Assembly (NCBI RefSeq): GCF_002224675.1 | Contig: NZ_NMPZ01000015.1 | Coordinates: 31,988-95,987, forward strand | Reading direction: 5' to 3' | Length of the DNA stretch: 64,000 bases | From: Segatella copri | GTDB taxonomy: Bacteria > Bacteroidota > Bacteroidia > Bacteroidales > Bacteroidaceae | Shown: piece by piece, positions 26,226-34,381 of the stretch | How the letters are laid out: each line of letters begins with the position of its first letter | Numbering within the stretch: the stretch's first letter is position 1 | Program-made: the position numbers and the translations under genes | The notes under the pieces: generated by a model | The model's database searches: none | Told to the model about the DNA's origin: nothing | The model's input: only the letters and a program-made list of their open reading frames with translations

Positions 26226-26776
26226 TATTCTTTTAATTTAAAATTCAGAGTTTGATTATCATTATCTATCGTAATGGTAGCTAATCGATTCAACACCTCA
26301 TTTCCTAATAATAAAGGCGCATTGATATTAGCCGAAACTACTGCCTGAACATTGGGACAAGTTATCTGATCATCAATAACAACTTCCCTCAGATTCACAA
26401 CCATATTCTCTACAATAGAACCGTCTGCAACTTGTGAGTTAGCCATACCTAGAACATCCTCATCTGTAAGTTTACCCTTCTCATAAAGGTACCTAGCCTC
26501 AGCTATAGATATCAATGTACTAGAACAACCTGTATCGAAAATCATATCTAAACCGACACCATTAACAGCAACCCTAACATACTTCACCCCATTCTTTTCA
26601 CGAAAAGGCACAATAATCTCTTTACTTCCAGGCTTTATATTTTCTTCGGATATTGAAGAAGAATCTACCTGTTCCTCTTCAAAATCCGAAGTATCTACAT
26701 AGACTGGACGTTTCTTTTCCTTTGCGCAACTCATCAACAAAGGAAAGAGTAATATAAGAACCAAACGTCTATCCAT
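26225..26776 (-). CDS. Retropepsin-like aspartic protease lipoprotein
   Basis: A 183-residue lipoprotein (lipobox LMSC). After a 50-residue acidic/serine linker comes a retropepsin-like domain: VNGVGLDMIFDTGCSSTLIS carries the DTG active-site motif, MANSQVADGSIVENMVV is the flap-like part and ANINAPLLLGNEVLNRL is the closing hydrophobic segment of clan AA proteases. As for pepsin-like homodimers it would need to pair with itself. Its coding sequence overlaps neighbours by one base on both sides, so it belongs to the GTPase cluster. A periplasmic signal-cleaving role is inference. Confidence 0.85.
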   Translation of the reverse strand: MDRRLVLILLFPLLMSCAKEKKRPVYVDTSDFEEEQVDSSSISEENIKPGSKEIIVPFREKNGVKYVRVAVNGVGLDMIFDTGCSSTLISIAEARYLYEKGKLTDEDVLGMANSQVADGSIVENMVVNLREVVIDDQITCPNVQAVVSANINAPLLLGNEVLNRLATITIDNDNQTLNFKLKE

Positions 26777-28008
26777 TATTTTCTAGTATTGCCAGTTTGA
26801 TTATTTGTTTTTTTTGAGTCTTGAACCTGAGAATCCGTCTTACTCACACTTCTCATCATTTTAAAAATGGAGCGCTGATTAGACTCAACACGTTTATTTT
26901 GTTTATGCAAACAATCTACCTGATCAACTACTCCGCTAATTTTTGTTTTTATCTGATATCCCAAGACACATACCATACCAAGTAATACTAATAGGAGTAC
27001 CGGGGTTAATGCTTTACGAAAAAACGAAAAAAAGGAAAATTTCTCTTTTTTCTTTTTCGTTGATACCACTGGAGGTTGAACATTCGTATTCTCATCTTTG
27101 GAAAGAGGAACTATCTCACCCAACAGCTTCACAAGCGTTGCCAAAGGATTCTTAATCTCTGTTACCACCACTTCTATCTTACGCAATTTACCTTGCTGAC
27201 GAATAGTAGCTTCCATTTGTCGAATCTGATTCAGCAAACTATTTATTTTATCATCCTTTTCCTTCATCTCACTTTGCAATGCAGACATAGAAGAAGTCAT
27301 TTCTTGCAGTTTACGAGATAAAGATTTTTTATCTTCAGATGCGATTTCACGCTCTTGAAGAATTTGCTGGTTACATTGCTTTTGCACAATATCCATCTGC
27401 TTATCATACCCATTCTTCAATTCTGCAACTTTCTTCGAAGCATAATATGGTGACAAGGCTATACGAGAGTAGGAAGAAACACATTTCATCACATCTTCTT
27501 GTGAATAGTCATACAAATTAAGAGCAACAGTTGATTTACCACCTTCAGACATTACTTTTGGAATTTGCAGAAAACTTGTACTTCCAAAACTAGTCTGTAT
27601 CAAACCAAAAACTTTGTTTTGAATATCTTTCAATACATCGGAAAAATTCCCAAAATCACCAATTTTATATTGTACTCTATCCTTAACTATCTGTAAAATA
27701 GAACCTACGATATGATTACGATATACCAAAGACAAAATTTGATACATCGCAATATAATCTAAGCAATAAGCATCCATACGAAGAGTCATTCCAAAGTAAC
27801 CTCCAGAACGTCCATTCACGTCAATCGTATTAGAAACCAAATATGTATAGTACACAAAATTAGCACCATTTAGGCTTCGTGAGTAAATATACATTTTCTC
27901 CACATCAGTCTTACCATCATAAAACTGACCTAAAAAGTTCTTTTCCTCACTTTTTCCCCAAAAACTTTCTCCTTTGGGTACACCATGAATAAAAAATTCA
28001 ACATCCAT
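26776..28008 (-). CDS. GTPase-associated N-domain / coiled coil / TM protein
   Basis: A 410-residue protein. Residues 1-185 form a domain with FIHGVPKGESFWG and FVYYTYLVSNTIDVNGRSGGYFGMTLRM, whose (S/N)-x-D-x-x-GR-x-G-x-y-f core recalls the N-terminal domains of GTPase-associated proteins (GAP1-N) in bacterial conflict systems. A coiled coil runs from about 195 to 275. A basic KKKKEKFSFFSFFRK segment precedes a membrane helix (ALTPVLLLVLLGMVCVLGYQI, near 331-351) and a short polar C-terminal tail. It starts 4 bp after the GTPase stop. The GAP1 comparison is by pattern only. Confidence 0.65.
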   Translation of the reverse strand: MDVEFFIHGVPKGESFWGKSEEKNFLGQFYDGKTDVEKMYIYSRSLNGANFVYYTYLVSNTIDVNGRSGGYFGMTLRMDAYCLDYIAMYQILSLVYRNHIVGSILQIVKDRVQYKIGDFGNFSDVLKDIQNKVFGLIQTSFGSTSFLQIPKVMSEGGKSTVALNLYDYSQEDVMKCVSSYSRIALSPYYASKKVAELKNGYDKQMDIVQKQCNQQILQEREIASEDKKSLSRKLQEMTSSMSALQSEMKEKDDKINSLLNQIRQMEATIRQQGKLRKIEVVVTEIKNPLATLVKLLGEIVPLSKDENTNVQPPVVSTKKKKEKFSFFSFFRKALTPVLLLVLLGMVCVLGYQIKTKISGVVDQVDCLHKQNKRVESNQRSIFKMMRSVSKTDSQVQDSKKTNNQTGNTRK

Positions 28009-28012
28009 TTTA

Positions 28013-28966
28013 TTATCCTCTTATTCGTTTAACAAAAGTTCTCCAGAGCATTCTCGGATACACATCATGTCCCTCTTCGAATGTCAGTTGACCATCTGCC
28101 GCTTTTGAGAAGTCTCCAGTTTGAAAAGGGCAGAAATCAAAATTAAACGGGTTCCATAATTTTGTTATAGGATTCTGATTTTTGAATGGCACAAAGATGT
28201 TTGGATACCAATAATCAGTATTCTTTAATGCTAATTCTAACTTAACATTACCAGGACCAACTACAAAATCCGTCTCATCAACCTTATTGAGGACAAAAAC
28301 AACTTTATCAGAAGGTGTTATTCTGGTCTTCAATTTGCGAATTTTACTTACATAATTATTTCTTGCCATTTGATCCATGCGCTCATTGGTCTTAGCAGGC
28401 TCTAACATTATTGCCCAAATCTTTCGATTATCACTATTAATGATTGCATTGACATACTTTGGAAAATCTTCATGAGGACTTTCCGGCTTGAAATAATACT
28501 CACCAGGTCCTTCCAAAATTTGACATATTGTTCTTCCTTCATGCAAAACCTTTACCAACATAAAGTTGATACCACTTGTTGAAGCAGCTGCATCTTCGCT
28601 ATTTATCATCGAGTCAAAATTATCGCACATCTCCTTATAATGTCTATCAAAGCTTGGACGAAAAGACTCATCTGGGCGAACAGTATAGCCTTCCTTTTGC
28701 AAAAAACGTGACAAACGAATCAAAGTCATTGTTTTACCACAAGCTGGTGGACCAAACAAAACTATGACAGGAGTATCTCTATCAGCAATCGTAACCTTTA
28801 TTTTATTGGGGTCATTCAATTCTTCCACACTCATACCCTTATCATCTATCTCAGAAGCATTGGTATTCACATCAGACAAAGGATTACTATTAAGAGTATC
28901 CTTATTTTCAGTATCAACAACAGGCACCTTAACCTCTGCTGGTTCTCCAAAATTTATATCTGCCAT
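28013..28966 (-). CDS. P-loop GTPase, core of membrane system
   Basis: A 317-residue protein. The first 60 residues are acidic and disordered. The P-loop is FGPPACGKTM at 71-80, QILEGPGEYYF near 149-158 occupies the switch II/G3 position, and FVLNKVDETD near 224-233 is the NKxD base-specificity motif, so it should bind GTP. A TRAFAC-like, DO-GTPase-type fold is likely. It stands between a four-helix membrane protein and the N-domain/coiled-coil protein, with gaps of 25 and 4 bp. I infer that nucleotide state is read out by the partner N-domains. Confidence 0.8.
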   Translation of the reverse strand: MADINFGEPAEVKVPVVDTENKDTLNSNPLSDVNTNASEIDDKGMSVEELNDPNKIKVTIADRDTPVIVLFGPPACGKTMTLIRLSRFLQKEGYTVRPDESFRPSFDRHYKEMCDNFDSMINSEDAAASTSGINFMLVKVLHEGRTICQILEGPGEYYFKPESPHEDFPKYVNAIINSDNRKIWAIMLEPAKTNERMDQMARNNYVSKIRKLKTRITPSDKVVFVLNKVDETDFVVGPGNVKLELALKNTDYWYPNIFVPFKNQNPITKLWNPFNFDFCPFQTGDFSKAADGQLTFEEGHDVYPRMLWRTFVKRIRG

Positions 28967-28991
28967 TTTATTTAAAATTAATAGGTGAAAC

Positions 28992-30053
28992 TTACATCAT
29001 TTCTCTTTTTTTGAAAGCAATATCAAAGAATATAAACGCAGCAACATCAACCAAAATAGAAATTACTATCCAGAATGCAAATCCATGACCAGCATATTGA
29101 CCTTTCAAGAAATCTTCCCAAACGTCAAAAACACTAATCATTCTCTTGACTTTAGTTACAGGATTATCTGCAGTATATAACATTTCGTCTTCCTTTGAAG
29201 AGAAATTAACAAAATCCTTATTCTTTTTTATCGTATTATACCCTTGATTCAATTTATCACAAACATCCTTAATATCGTCAGCATCATTCAAATCAATGGT
29301 ACCATTATCTATAGATGACTTAACTATATGCAAATTCTGCTCTATAGCTTTTGTCTCCTTCAAATTTTCTGCATTAGGCGTCATGATATTGTTCATAATA
29401 TTGTTTGCTCTGGAATCAGCCAATATATAGAACTTCGTACGATAGGCATCACACAATTTTTGTCTATCCTGCTTTGAAGTTCCCTTAATCGCCAATGGTT
29501 CCAATTTATCAACACATAATAATTTTGCAAACTTACGGAATATTTCTTTAGATTTAGGACCAAAGCCAGGATTTGCCTCATTCATAATTTCAGCCTCCAA
29601 TTCTCCCAACAAGGCGTCTAAACTATTTTTCAGTTCATTTACCTTCAAGGATGCCTGCTTCTTATTATTGCTATTATTCTTTATTTGTCCCAAATAACCA
29701 CATGTTGTTGAGATGTCAGTCGTAACCTTATCATTGATTACTGTACGATAAAAAAAAGTATGAGTATTGGTTGGCAAACTACATACAAGCCAAAAAACTA
29801 CAAGAATGATTATGCCTAAAACAAGATTCATTCCTCTCTTTTCCATATAAATCTTTTGATTCAAACTATCTACTATCATTTTAGTTCCCAAGGAGGCTAT
29901 AACAAAAAAGCAAACAGTTACAATCCAACACATAATTGTTGGCCAAGAAGACAACAGCAAATGCAAAGATTCTGCTGTCGCCCAACAACTCACAGAGGCT
30001 AAAGCCAAAAAAGCTACAATAGAAAAGAGCTTCAAATAATTTGTCTGATTCAT
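28992..30053 (-). CDS. Four-helix membrane protein, first gene of GTPase cluster
   Basis: A 353-residue protein with hydrophobic helices near 9-27, 36-56, 77-95 and 327-347. The 230-residue loop between helices 3 and 4 is helical and hydrophilic (NNKKQASLKVNELKNSLDALLGELEAEIMNE) and probably lies outside the cytoplasm. I recognise no family. It opens the six-gene minus-strand cluster and may be the channel, sensor or anchor on which the GTPase acts. Confidence 0.65.
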   Translation of the reverse strand: MNQTNYLKLFSIVAFLALASVSCWATAESLHLLLSSWPTIMCWIVTVCFFVIASLGTKMIVDSLNQKIYMEKRGMNLVLGIIILVVFWLVCSLPTNTHTFFYRTVINDKVTTDISTTCGYLGQIKNNSNNKKQASLKVNELKNSLDALLGELEAEIMNEANPGFGPKSKEIFRKFAKLLCVDKLEPLAIKGTSKQDRQKLCDAYRTKFYILADSRANNIMNNIMTPNAENLKETKAIEQNLHIVKSSIDNGTIDLNDADDIKDVCDKLNQGYNTIKKNKDFVNFSSKEDEMLYTADNPVTKVKRMISVFDVWEDFLKGQYAGHGFAFWIVISILVDVAAFIFFDIAFKKREMM

Positions 30054-30121
30054 ATTTTATAAATTTTAAAACAAACCATTTGACTCCTAATGGCATAATT
30101 ATTAAGTTTTTAAGCATATAC

Positions 30122-30217
30122 AAAAAACGTGGAGCCAGTCTGTCACTCGTTCCACTGTGTAAAGGCTCTCGCATTGCCCTATCTGCCGAAACGAGCAACG
30201 CAGAAAGCCCCACGTAG
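30122..30217 (-). ncRNA. Compact structured RNA gene, 6S-like candidate
   Basis: The minus strand has a -7 box TATATTTG (30221-30228), a TTGG about 19 bp upstream, then about 95 nt that fold into one long imperfect hairpin, then TTTTTT at 30127-30122. The ends pair as ACGTGG/CCACGT, then TCTG/CAGA, then CTCGTTTC/GGAACGAG, with a large internal loop. No open reading frame fits. A long hairpin with a central bubble recalls 6S RNA, but at half the usual length, so the family is uncertain. Promoter, structure and terminator together make an RNA gene likely. Confidence 0.7.
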
Positions 30218-30528
30218 ATGCAAATATAGTTTCCCCTCCCTACCAACGAATGAAACATCCGAAGCCAAAGAGGGCTGTATATAATACACCCCATAGGGCG
30301 TCCCCGTTGCTTTGTTTTTGACAGATAGATGGAATTTGCGAGATTCTTACACAGTCAAAACCAAAGCGTACAGTTACGCCTTTTATGTATATGTACATTC
30401 CTCACTTTTTACCCCCTAAGGAGCAGTAAAGAATAGACATTGCAAAAATATAAAATTATCTTGATTTCTCCAAACTTTTAACTAGTTTTTTTATCCTATG
30501 CCTTTTTTTTCTTTATTTTTTTTCAATT

Positions 30529-30870
30529 TTAGTTCTTCACCACCGCCCCCTTTCTCGTATTCACCAAGAAATTACCGAGCGATGACTTCACCTGATACAC
30601 GCCATTCTTGGCACTCACTAACATTGCCGATATTCCCATAAAGCAGATGCCGCCATTTTTCTTCTCAATGGTGTACTTTCCGAAAGGAGTAGCTACGATG
30701 ATGTGATGCTTGGTATTCTCAACCACACCATACACTGTGCCGGATGGAGCCTGCTTTACCTGCTCGGCTACGCTCTTTACGGCATTTGCCACATCGGTGT
30801 TGTTACTCTTTGCAAAACTGGTTGTGGTGGCAGCTACTACCATCATCAACGAAATCATAATCTTCTTCAC
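30529..30870 (-). CDS. Small secreted protein of unknown function
   Basis: A 113-residue protein with a Sec signal peptide (MVVAATTTSFAKS). The mature part begins with an amphipathic helix (DVANAVKSVAEQVKQA) followed by beta strands GTVYGVVENTKHHIIVATPFG, KYTIEKKNGG and YQVKSSLGNFLVNT. No family is recognised. It is isolated, with 475 bp to the GTPase cluster and a decayed region behind it. Confidence 0.65.
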   Translation of the reverse strand: MKKIMISLMMVVAATTTSFAKSNNTDVANAVKSVAEQVKQAPSGTVYGVVENTKHHIIVATPFGKYTIEKKNGGICFMGISAMLVSAKNGVYQVKSSLGNFLVNTRKGAVVKN

Positions 30871-30898
30871 ACCTTATTATATATTAAAGGGTTATACT

Positions 30899-31030
30899 TC
30901 ATAACCAAATCTGATCGGCATCAACCTCAAAATAATGATGAGCTATGATATCACGTAACCCTTTCACATTTTTCCAATCAATTTCAGGATGAGTTGTAAG
31001 AAGTTCTCCATTAGTTAAGTATATCCAATG
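30899..31030 (-). pseudogene. HepT toxin 3' remnant
   Basis: The minus strand ending in TGA at 30899-30901 encodes YLTNGELLTTHPEIDWKNV, then KGLRDIIAHHYFEVDADQIW. This is the C-terminal third of HepT (DUF86) toxins with the R-x4-6-H RNase-like motif RDIIAHHY. The rest of HepT and the MntA nucleotidyltransferase antitoxin are missing. Confidence 0.7.
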
Positions 31031-31084
31031 CTACATATTTAATCTTCATCTCTGATAATCAACTTATTAAGTGTGAAAGGAGAA

Positions 31085-31150
31085 TATCAACACAGGATAC
31101 AGCTTCCACTCCTTATCCAGCTTGTCGATAGCAAGCCCCTTGAACGATAC
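31085..31150 (-). pseudogene. Short fragment of AAA-ATPase/nuclease gene
   Basis: This segment matches 15580-15645 of the intact gene at most positions (CCAGCTTGTCGATRGCAAG and neighbours). It lies on the wrong side of the larger fragment at 31944-32424 to be collinear with it, so the copy was rearranged. Confidence 0.6.
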
Positions 31151-31264
31151 AAGCAAAGGAATTGCTCCGTCTTTGCAATCCGTCGTAATAATAAGCCACT
31201 TTCAAAAACACTCTTCACTCTTCACAAATATGGTATAAGTATTTGTATATAAGGAATTTGTACG

Positions 31265-31880
31265 GGTGAAGAGTAGTGCGCTACTCTTCACCTCTCTTCA
31301 CCCCCAAAAAATCTGCATCATCTGCGAAATCTGCGTGACTTTCTTCTAAGACCGAACAGGGCGAGCTTCCATTTCAATTTCGTGCGTAACCCTAAGGTGA
31401 AGAGTGGTGAAGAGTGATGCGTAACTCTTCACCTCTCGCAACCCCAGTGTTTATCGGGGTTTCAGCCGATTTGGTGAAGAGTGAAGAGTAAAAAGCGAGT
31501 GGTTGTTTTACCAGCTCCCGACGTATCGTTTTGTGCCTGGCAATGGCAGGTTATTGCCCTGGTAAAGGGCAATGTTATGCCATAGTGAGGCAATAAGCGC
31601 TACAAGCCGTTTTACGCATCGTCAGTACTATCATAACAACCTCTCAGTAACGTCTTTGCGCCTTGTAAATACTATCGTTGTTGCTTGTAAGTACTATCAT
31701 TGTTGCATCGGTTTTACGTAAAAAGTCTTCGGAGTAACCTTAACTTGTTACCGGAAGAATTAATGTTATAAGCCGGAGAAGCCTATATCTTCAGCCGCAC
31801 AACAGCTGTTGTGCGCTTGCATAACAGCTGATATGCGCTCGCCCACCACCTGTTGTGCAAGCGGATATCAGCTGGTGGGC
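31265..31880. repeat. Array of strong palindromes and short tandem repeats
   Basis: A gene-free stretch with many independent inverted repeats: GGTGAAGAGTAG-4-CTACTCTTCACC (31265-31292), GGTGAAGAGT-8-ACTCTTCACC (31406-31432), a TTGCCCTGGTAAAGGGCAA palindrome near 31552, GCACAACAGCTGTTGTGC (31797-31814), GCATAACAGCTGATATGC (31819-31836) and GCCCACCA/TGGTGGGC arms (31841-31880). A 22-bp tandem unit with TACTATCRTTGTTGC occurs at 31663-31706. Several GTGAAGAGT copies also occur singly. No coding pattern is visible. Confidence 0.8.
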
Positions 31881-31943
31881 GATGAGTTATTGGATATAAC
31901 GGATGCTTGACATCATTCATCAAGCATCCGTTTTGCAAATCAC

Positions 31944-32424
31944 CTACTTCATTTTCCACCCATCAATGGTTCCCGTCTTCGATGAGAAGTTGCAGCCTAT
32001 CTGATAAATCTTTCTGCCATCTGCTGCATATTCCCTGGCATAGCCCATATCCTCTATCTGCTTCAGGGCTTCTTCAGCCGAACCATCTCGCTTGAATTCG
32101 AAGATGTAGATATAGTTCGGAGTCTCTACCACACAATCTACCCTACCTTCGCTTTGCTGCTTTGACCAGCGTCTGGAAACCGCTTCTCACTTCATCATTC
32201 GGGAAATCCAGGAGATAGGAATCGGTATCCATATTCCAGTCTTTGATGGTAAGATAACCGCTCTGATAAATCATAGGCAACGGTGATTCCACATCTGCCT
32301 TGTAGTCGATAAAACTACTCGTAGGATAAAACCTGTTCACCATCTCATTGATGTTCTCATCAAAATGAGACAACAAGCGAACAAGATAGGTTGGCGAACC
32401 GGTGCGGAACCAATAATCTGCCAG
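31944..32424 (-). pseudogene. Decayed copy of AAA-ATPase/PD-(D/E)XK gene
   Basis: This matches the C-terminal half of 14246-15832 at very high nucleotide identity. The end (GRVDCVVETPNYIYIFEFKR to the stop) and an upstream block (LTIKDWNMDTDSYLLDFPND) are present, but about 230 bp between them are deleted and the frame is lost. The match stops near 32424, where unrelated sequence begins. No ATPase motifs remain. Confidence 0.88.
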
Positions 32425-32474
32425 GAATAGCCAGAAAAAATAGCGAGACTGAAAAAGTTCAGCTGAGAAAAAAC

Positions 32475-32525
32475 GAAAAGGCAGCTGCTGGCATCCTTCT
32501 AATGCCAACAACTGCCTTTCCTTTA
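32475..32525 (-). terminator. Terminator of small-protein cassette 1
   Basis: On the minus strand, AAAGGCAGTTGTTGGCA pairs with TGCCAGCAGCTGCCTTT around a short loop and is followed by a T-rich run. An equivalent hairpin closes the second cassette at 53287-53335. Confidence 0.7.
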
Positions 32526-32578
32526 TTTATCTATGCAACTACTGTTTAAATTCTCTCAAATTGAAAGAAGAACGGCTG

Positions 32579-32665
32579 TTAAGCGAAGTTCTTCATATTA
32601 GTTCTTGCGCCATACTCAGCGCATCCGGCAACGATCATTGCCAAAACCATACCTAATACCATCAT
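32579..32665 (-). CDS. 28-residue hydrophobic small protein (cassette 1, B)
   Basis: An ATG at 32665 opens a 28-codon frame: MMVLGMVLAMIVAGCAEYGA, ending RTNMKNFA. A hydrophobic helix is followed by a short polar tail. The paralogue at 53393-53479 differs at about seven residues while keeping LAMIVA.CAEYGAR.NMK.FA, so the protein sequence appears to be conserved. The Cys in the middle is kept in both. It is second in a two-gene cassette. A membrane-associated small protein is likely, function unknown. Confidence 0.7.
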   Translation of the reverse strand: MMVLGMVLAMIVAGCAEYGARTNMKNFA

Positions 32666-32763
32666 AACTTTTATCCTTTCTCTATATTTATCTGTTATCC
32701 TAATCTTTACCTTATTTCGAATCAACTTCCTGGAAGCATCCGGAGATGCCTCTCAAGGTTTGA

Positions 32764-32853
32764 TTACTTGCCGAGGCTAATCTTCTTGTTGACATTTACA
32801 ACCTCTGCAAAAAGGGCAGCTACAACTGCCAGTGTCATTACTAATACCATCAT
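32764..32853 (-). CDS. 29-residue hydrophobic small protein (cassette 1, A)
   Basis: An ATG at 32853 opens a 29-codon frame: MMVLVMTLAVVAALFAEVVN, then VNKKISLGK. The copy at 53574-53663 is identical except for one residue (V5G). A hydrophobic helix with one Glu and a basic tail suggests membrane insertion. It is the first gene after the promoter at 32905-32912, and its start region (ATGATGGTATTA) is the same as that of its partner 98 bp downstream, so the pair may descend from one duplication. Confidence 0.72.
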   Translation of the reverse strand: MMVLVMTLAVVAALFAEVVNVNKKISLGK

Positions 32854-32904
32854 AATAGTTATCCTTTCTTTACTTTAATTATTCGTTATCTATCTTTTCG
32901 AGTG

Positions 32905-32935
32905 CAAAGGTAATGCCTTTTTGTGTACGCACACA
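32905..32935 (-). promoter_or_regulatory. Promoter and palindromic operator of cassette 1
   Basis: The reverse strand has a -7 box TACCTTTG (32905-32912) and, 9 bp upstream, the near-palindrome TGTGTACGCACACA (32922-32935) over the -33 region. The same arrangement with a perfect palindrome is found at 53715-53745. Confidence 0.75.
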
Positions 32936-33034
32936 ATGTTTTTGGGAAAAACTTCAAAAAAGGGCCGTTTTCTTGATTTTCATCAAATTCTGTCATAGGA
33001 AACAGGGCAAAATGACATGTCAATCCAGGTTTTT

Positions 33035-34186
33035 TCAATCTTTAGAACACTCGTATTTACGATGAAACACCAGGAGACAGAAGGCTCCAGCCAATGCCAT
33101 CGGTACACCGATGAGCGCAGGGTAATTATATCCCAACCCCATCGCCACGGGGATTCCGCCCAAGAAGGCACCCAGGGCATTGCCTAGATTGAAGGCTGCC
33201 TGAATGCAGCAACCACCCAGCATTTCACCACCCTCGCTGTGCTTCACAATGAGAAACTGCTCTGGCGAACCTATACCGAAAAGGCAGGCACAACTGACAA
33301 ACATCATCGCTGCCGATACCCAACCGATATGCGACAGAAAGAAGGTAGCCAGCAAGGCTGCGGCAGCCAGAAACTGCAGATAGCAGGTAAAGCGGCCCGG
33401 CTTGAATCTATCTGCCAGCAAGGCACTCACCTGATTTCCTACCACCATACCCAAACCGGCAAGAATCATCAACACAGAGATACTTGCCGCATGGAAACCG
33501 CCATTCATCTGCAAAAGCGGAGAAATGTAACTGAACCAGCAGAGAATACCGCCGTTGCCCAGGAAAGTAGCAGCGATGATAAGCCAGGGAGCCAGATGGC
33601 GCATAAACCGGAACTGCGCCTTCATACCCTTGTTAGGCAGAGCCTCTACATTAGGAACCCACTTGTAAATCATATAGAGCGTGATGACGCCCAACGCCAC
33701 CGATATGAGAAAAGGCACTCGCCAGGAGATGGTATGACTCAGGAAGGTGCCCAGCGGAACACCCAGCAGATTGGCAAACGGCATACCGGCACACATCATC
33801 GCCACCGCCTTGGTACCCTTACCCTCCTTTGCCATCTTCACCGCCACGATGGTAGCCGTACCGAAATAGGCACCATGAGGAAGTCCCTGGATGAAGCGGG
33901 CACAAAGCAGAAGCCCGTAACTAGGGGCTATCGTAGCGATGATGGCTCCCAGAATCACCAGCGAAGTAAGAAACAAGAGTATATTCTTGGGGCGATACTT
34001 ATGCATCAATATCAGCGAGAAAGCACCGGCGCATACACCCAGTGCATAGATAGAGATGAGATGACCAGCCTGAGGGATGGACACATTCATGTTGTGCGCC
34101 ACATCGGTGAGAATTCCCTCAATAATAAATTCTGCGATGCCCAGGGTAAATGTACCCAAGGCGAGTGCAAACAATCCTTTTTTCAT
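33035..34186 (-). CDS. MFS transporter, AraJ/DHA1-like exporter
   Basis: A 383-residue inner-membrane protein with twelve hydrophobic helices. The motif A region reads MHKYRPKNILLF, with GLLLCARFIQGLPHGAYFG in helix 4, typical of the AraJ/YdhP sugar-efflux-like branch of the DHA1 family. Export of sugars or drugs by proton antiport is plausible; the substrate cannot be given. It is divergent from the antiporter at 34382, with -7 boxes at 34232-34239 (reverse) and 34304-34311 (forward) around a hairpin AAGGGGGCAAA/TTTGCCCTTT. Confidence 0.88.
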   Translation of the reverse strand: MKKGLFALALGTFTLGIAEFIIEGILTDVAHNMNVSIPQAGHLISIYALGVCAGAFSLILMHKYRPKNILLFLTSLVILGAIIATIAPSYGLLLCARFIQGLPHGAYFGTATIVAVKMAKEGKGTKAVAMMCAGMPFANLLGVPLGTFLSHTISWRVPFLISVALGVITLYMIYKWVPNVEALPNKGMKAQFRFMRHLAPWLIIAATFLGNGGILCWFSYISPLLQMNGGFHAASISVLMILAGLGMVVGNQVSALLADRFKPGRFTCYLQFLAAAALLATFFLSHIGWVSAAMMFVSCACLFGIGSPEQFLIVKHSEGGEMLGGCCIQAAFNLGNALGAFLGGIPVAMGLGYNYPALIGVPMALAGAFCLLVFHRKYECSKD

Positions 34187-34381
34187 ACGTTAATTATCCT
34201 TATCTTTTTATCCTAAGTTTGTTTTCAGGGTGCAAAATTACAAAAATCTCTACACATATAAATGATAAGGGGGCAAAAACTTTGCCCTTTCAAGATTTAT
34301 TAGTAATTTTGCACTCAAAAATAAAAAGAAGAGGGATGAAGCGGATGCTGAATCCCTCTTTCATCATCAACAATAAGTAGA

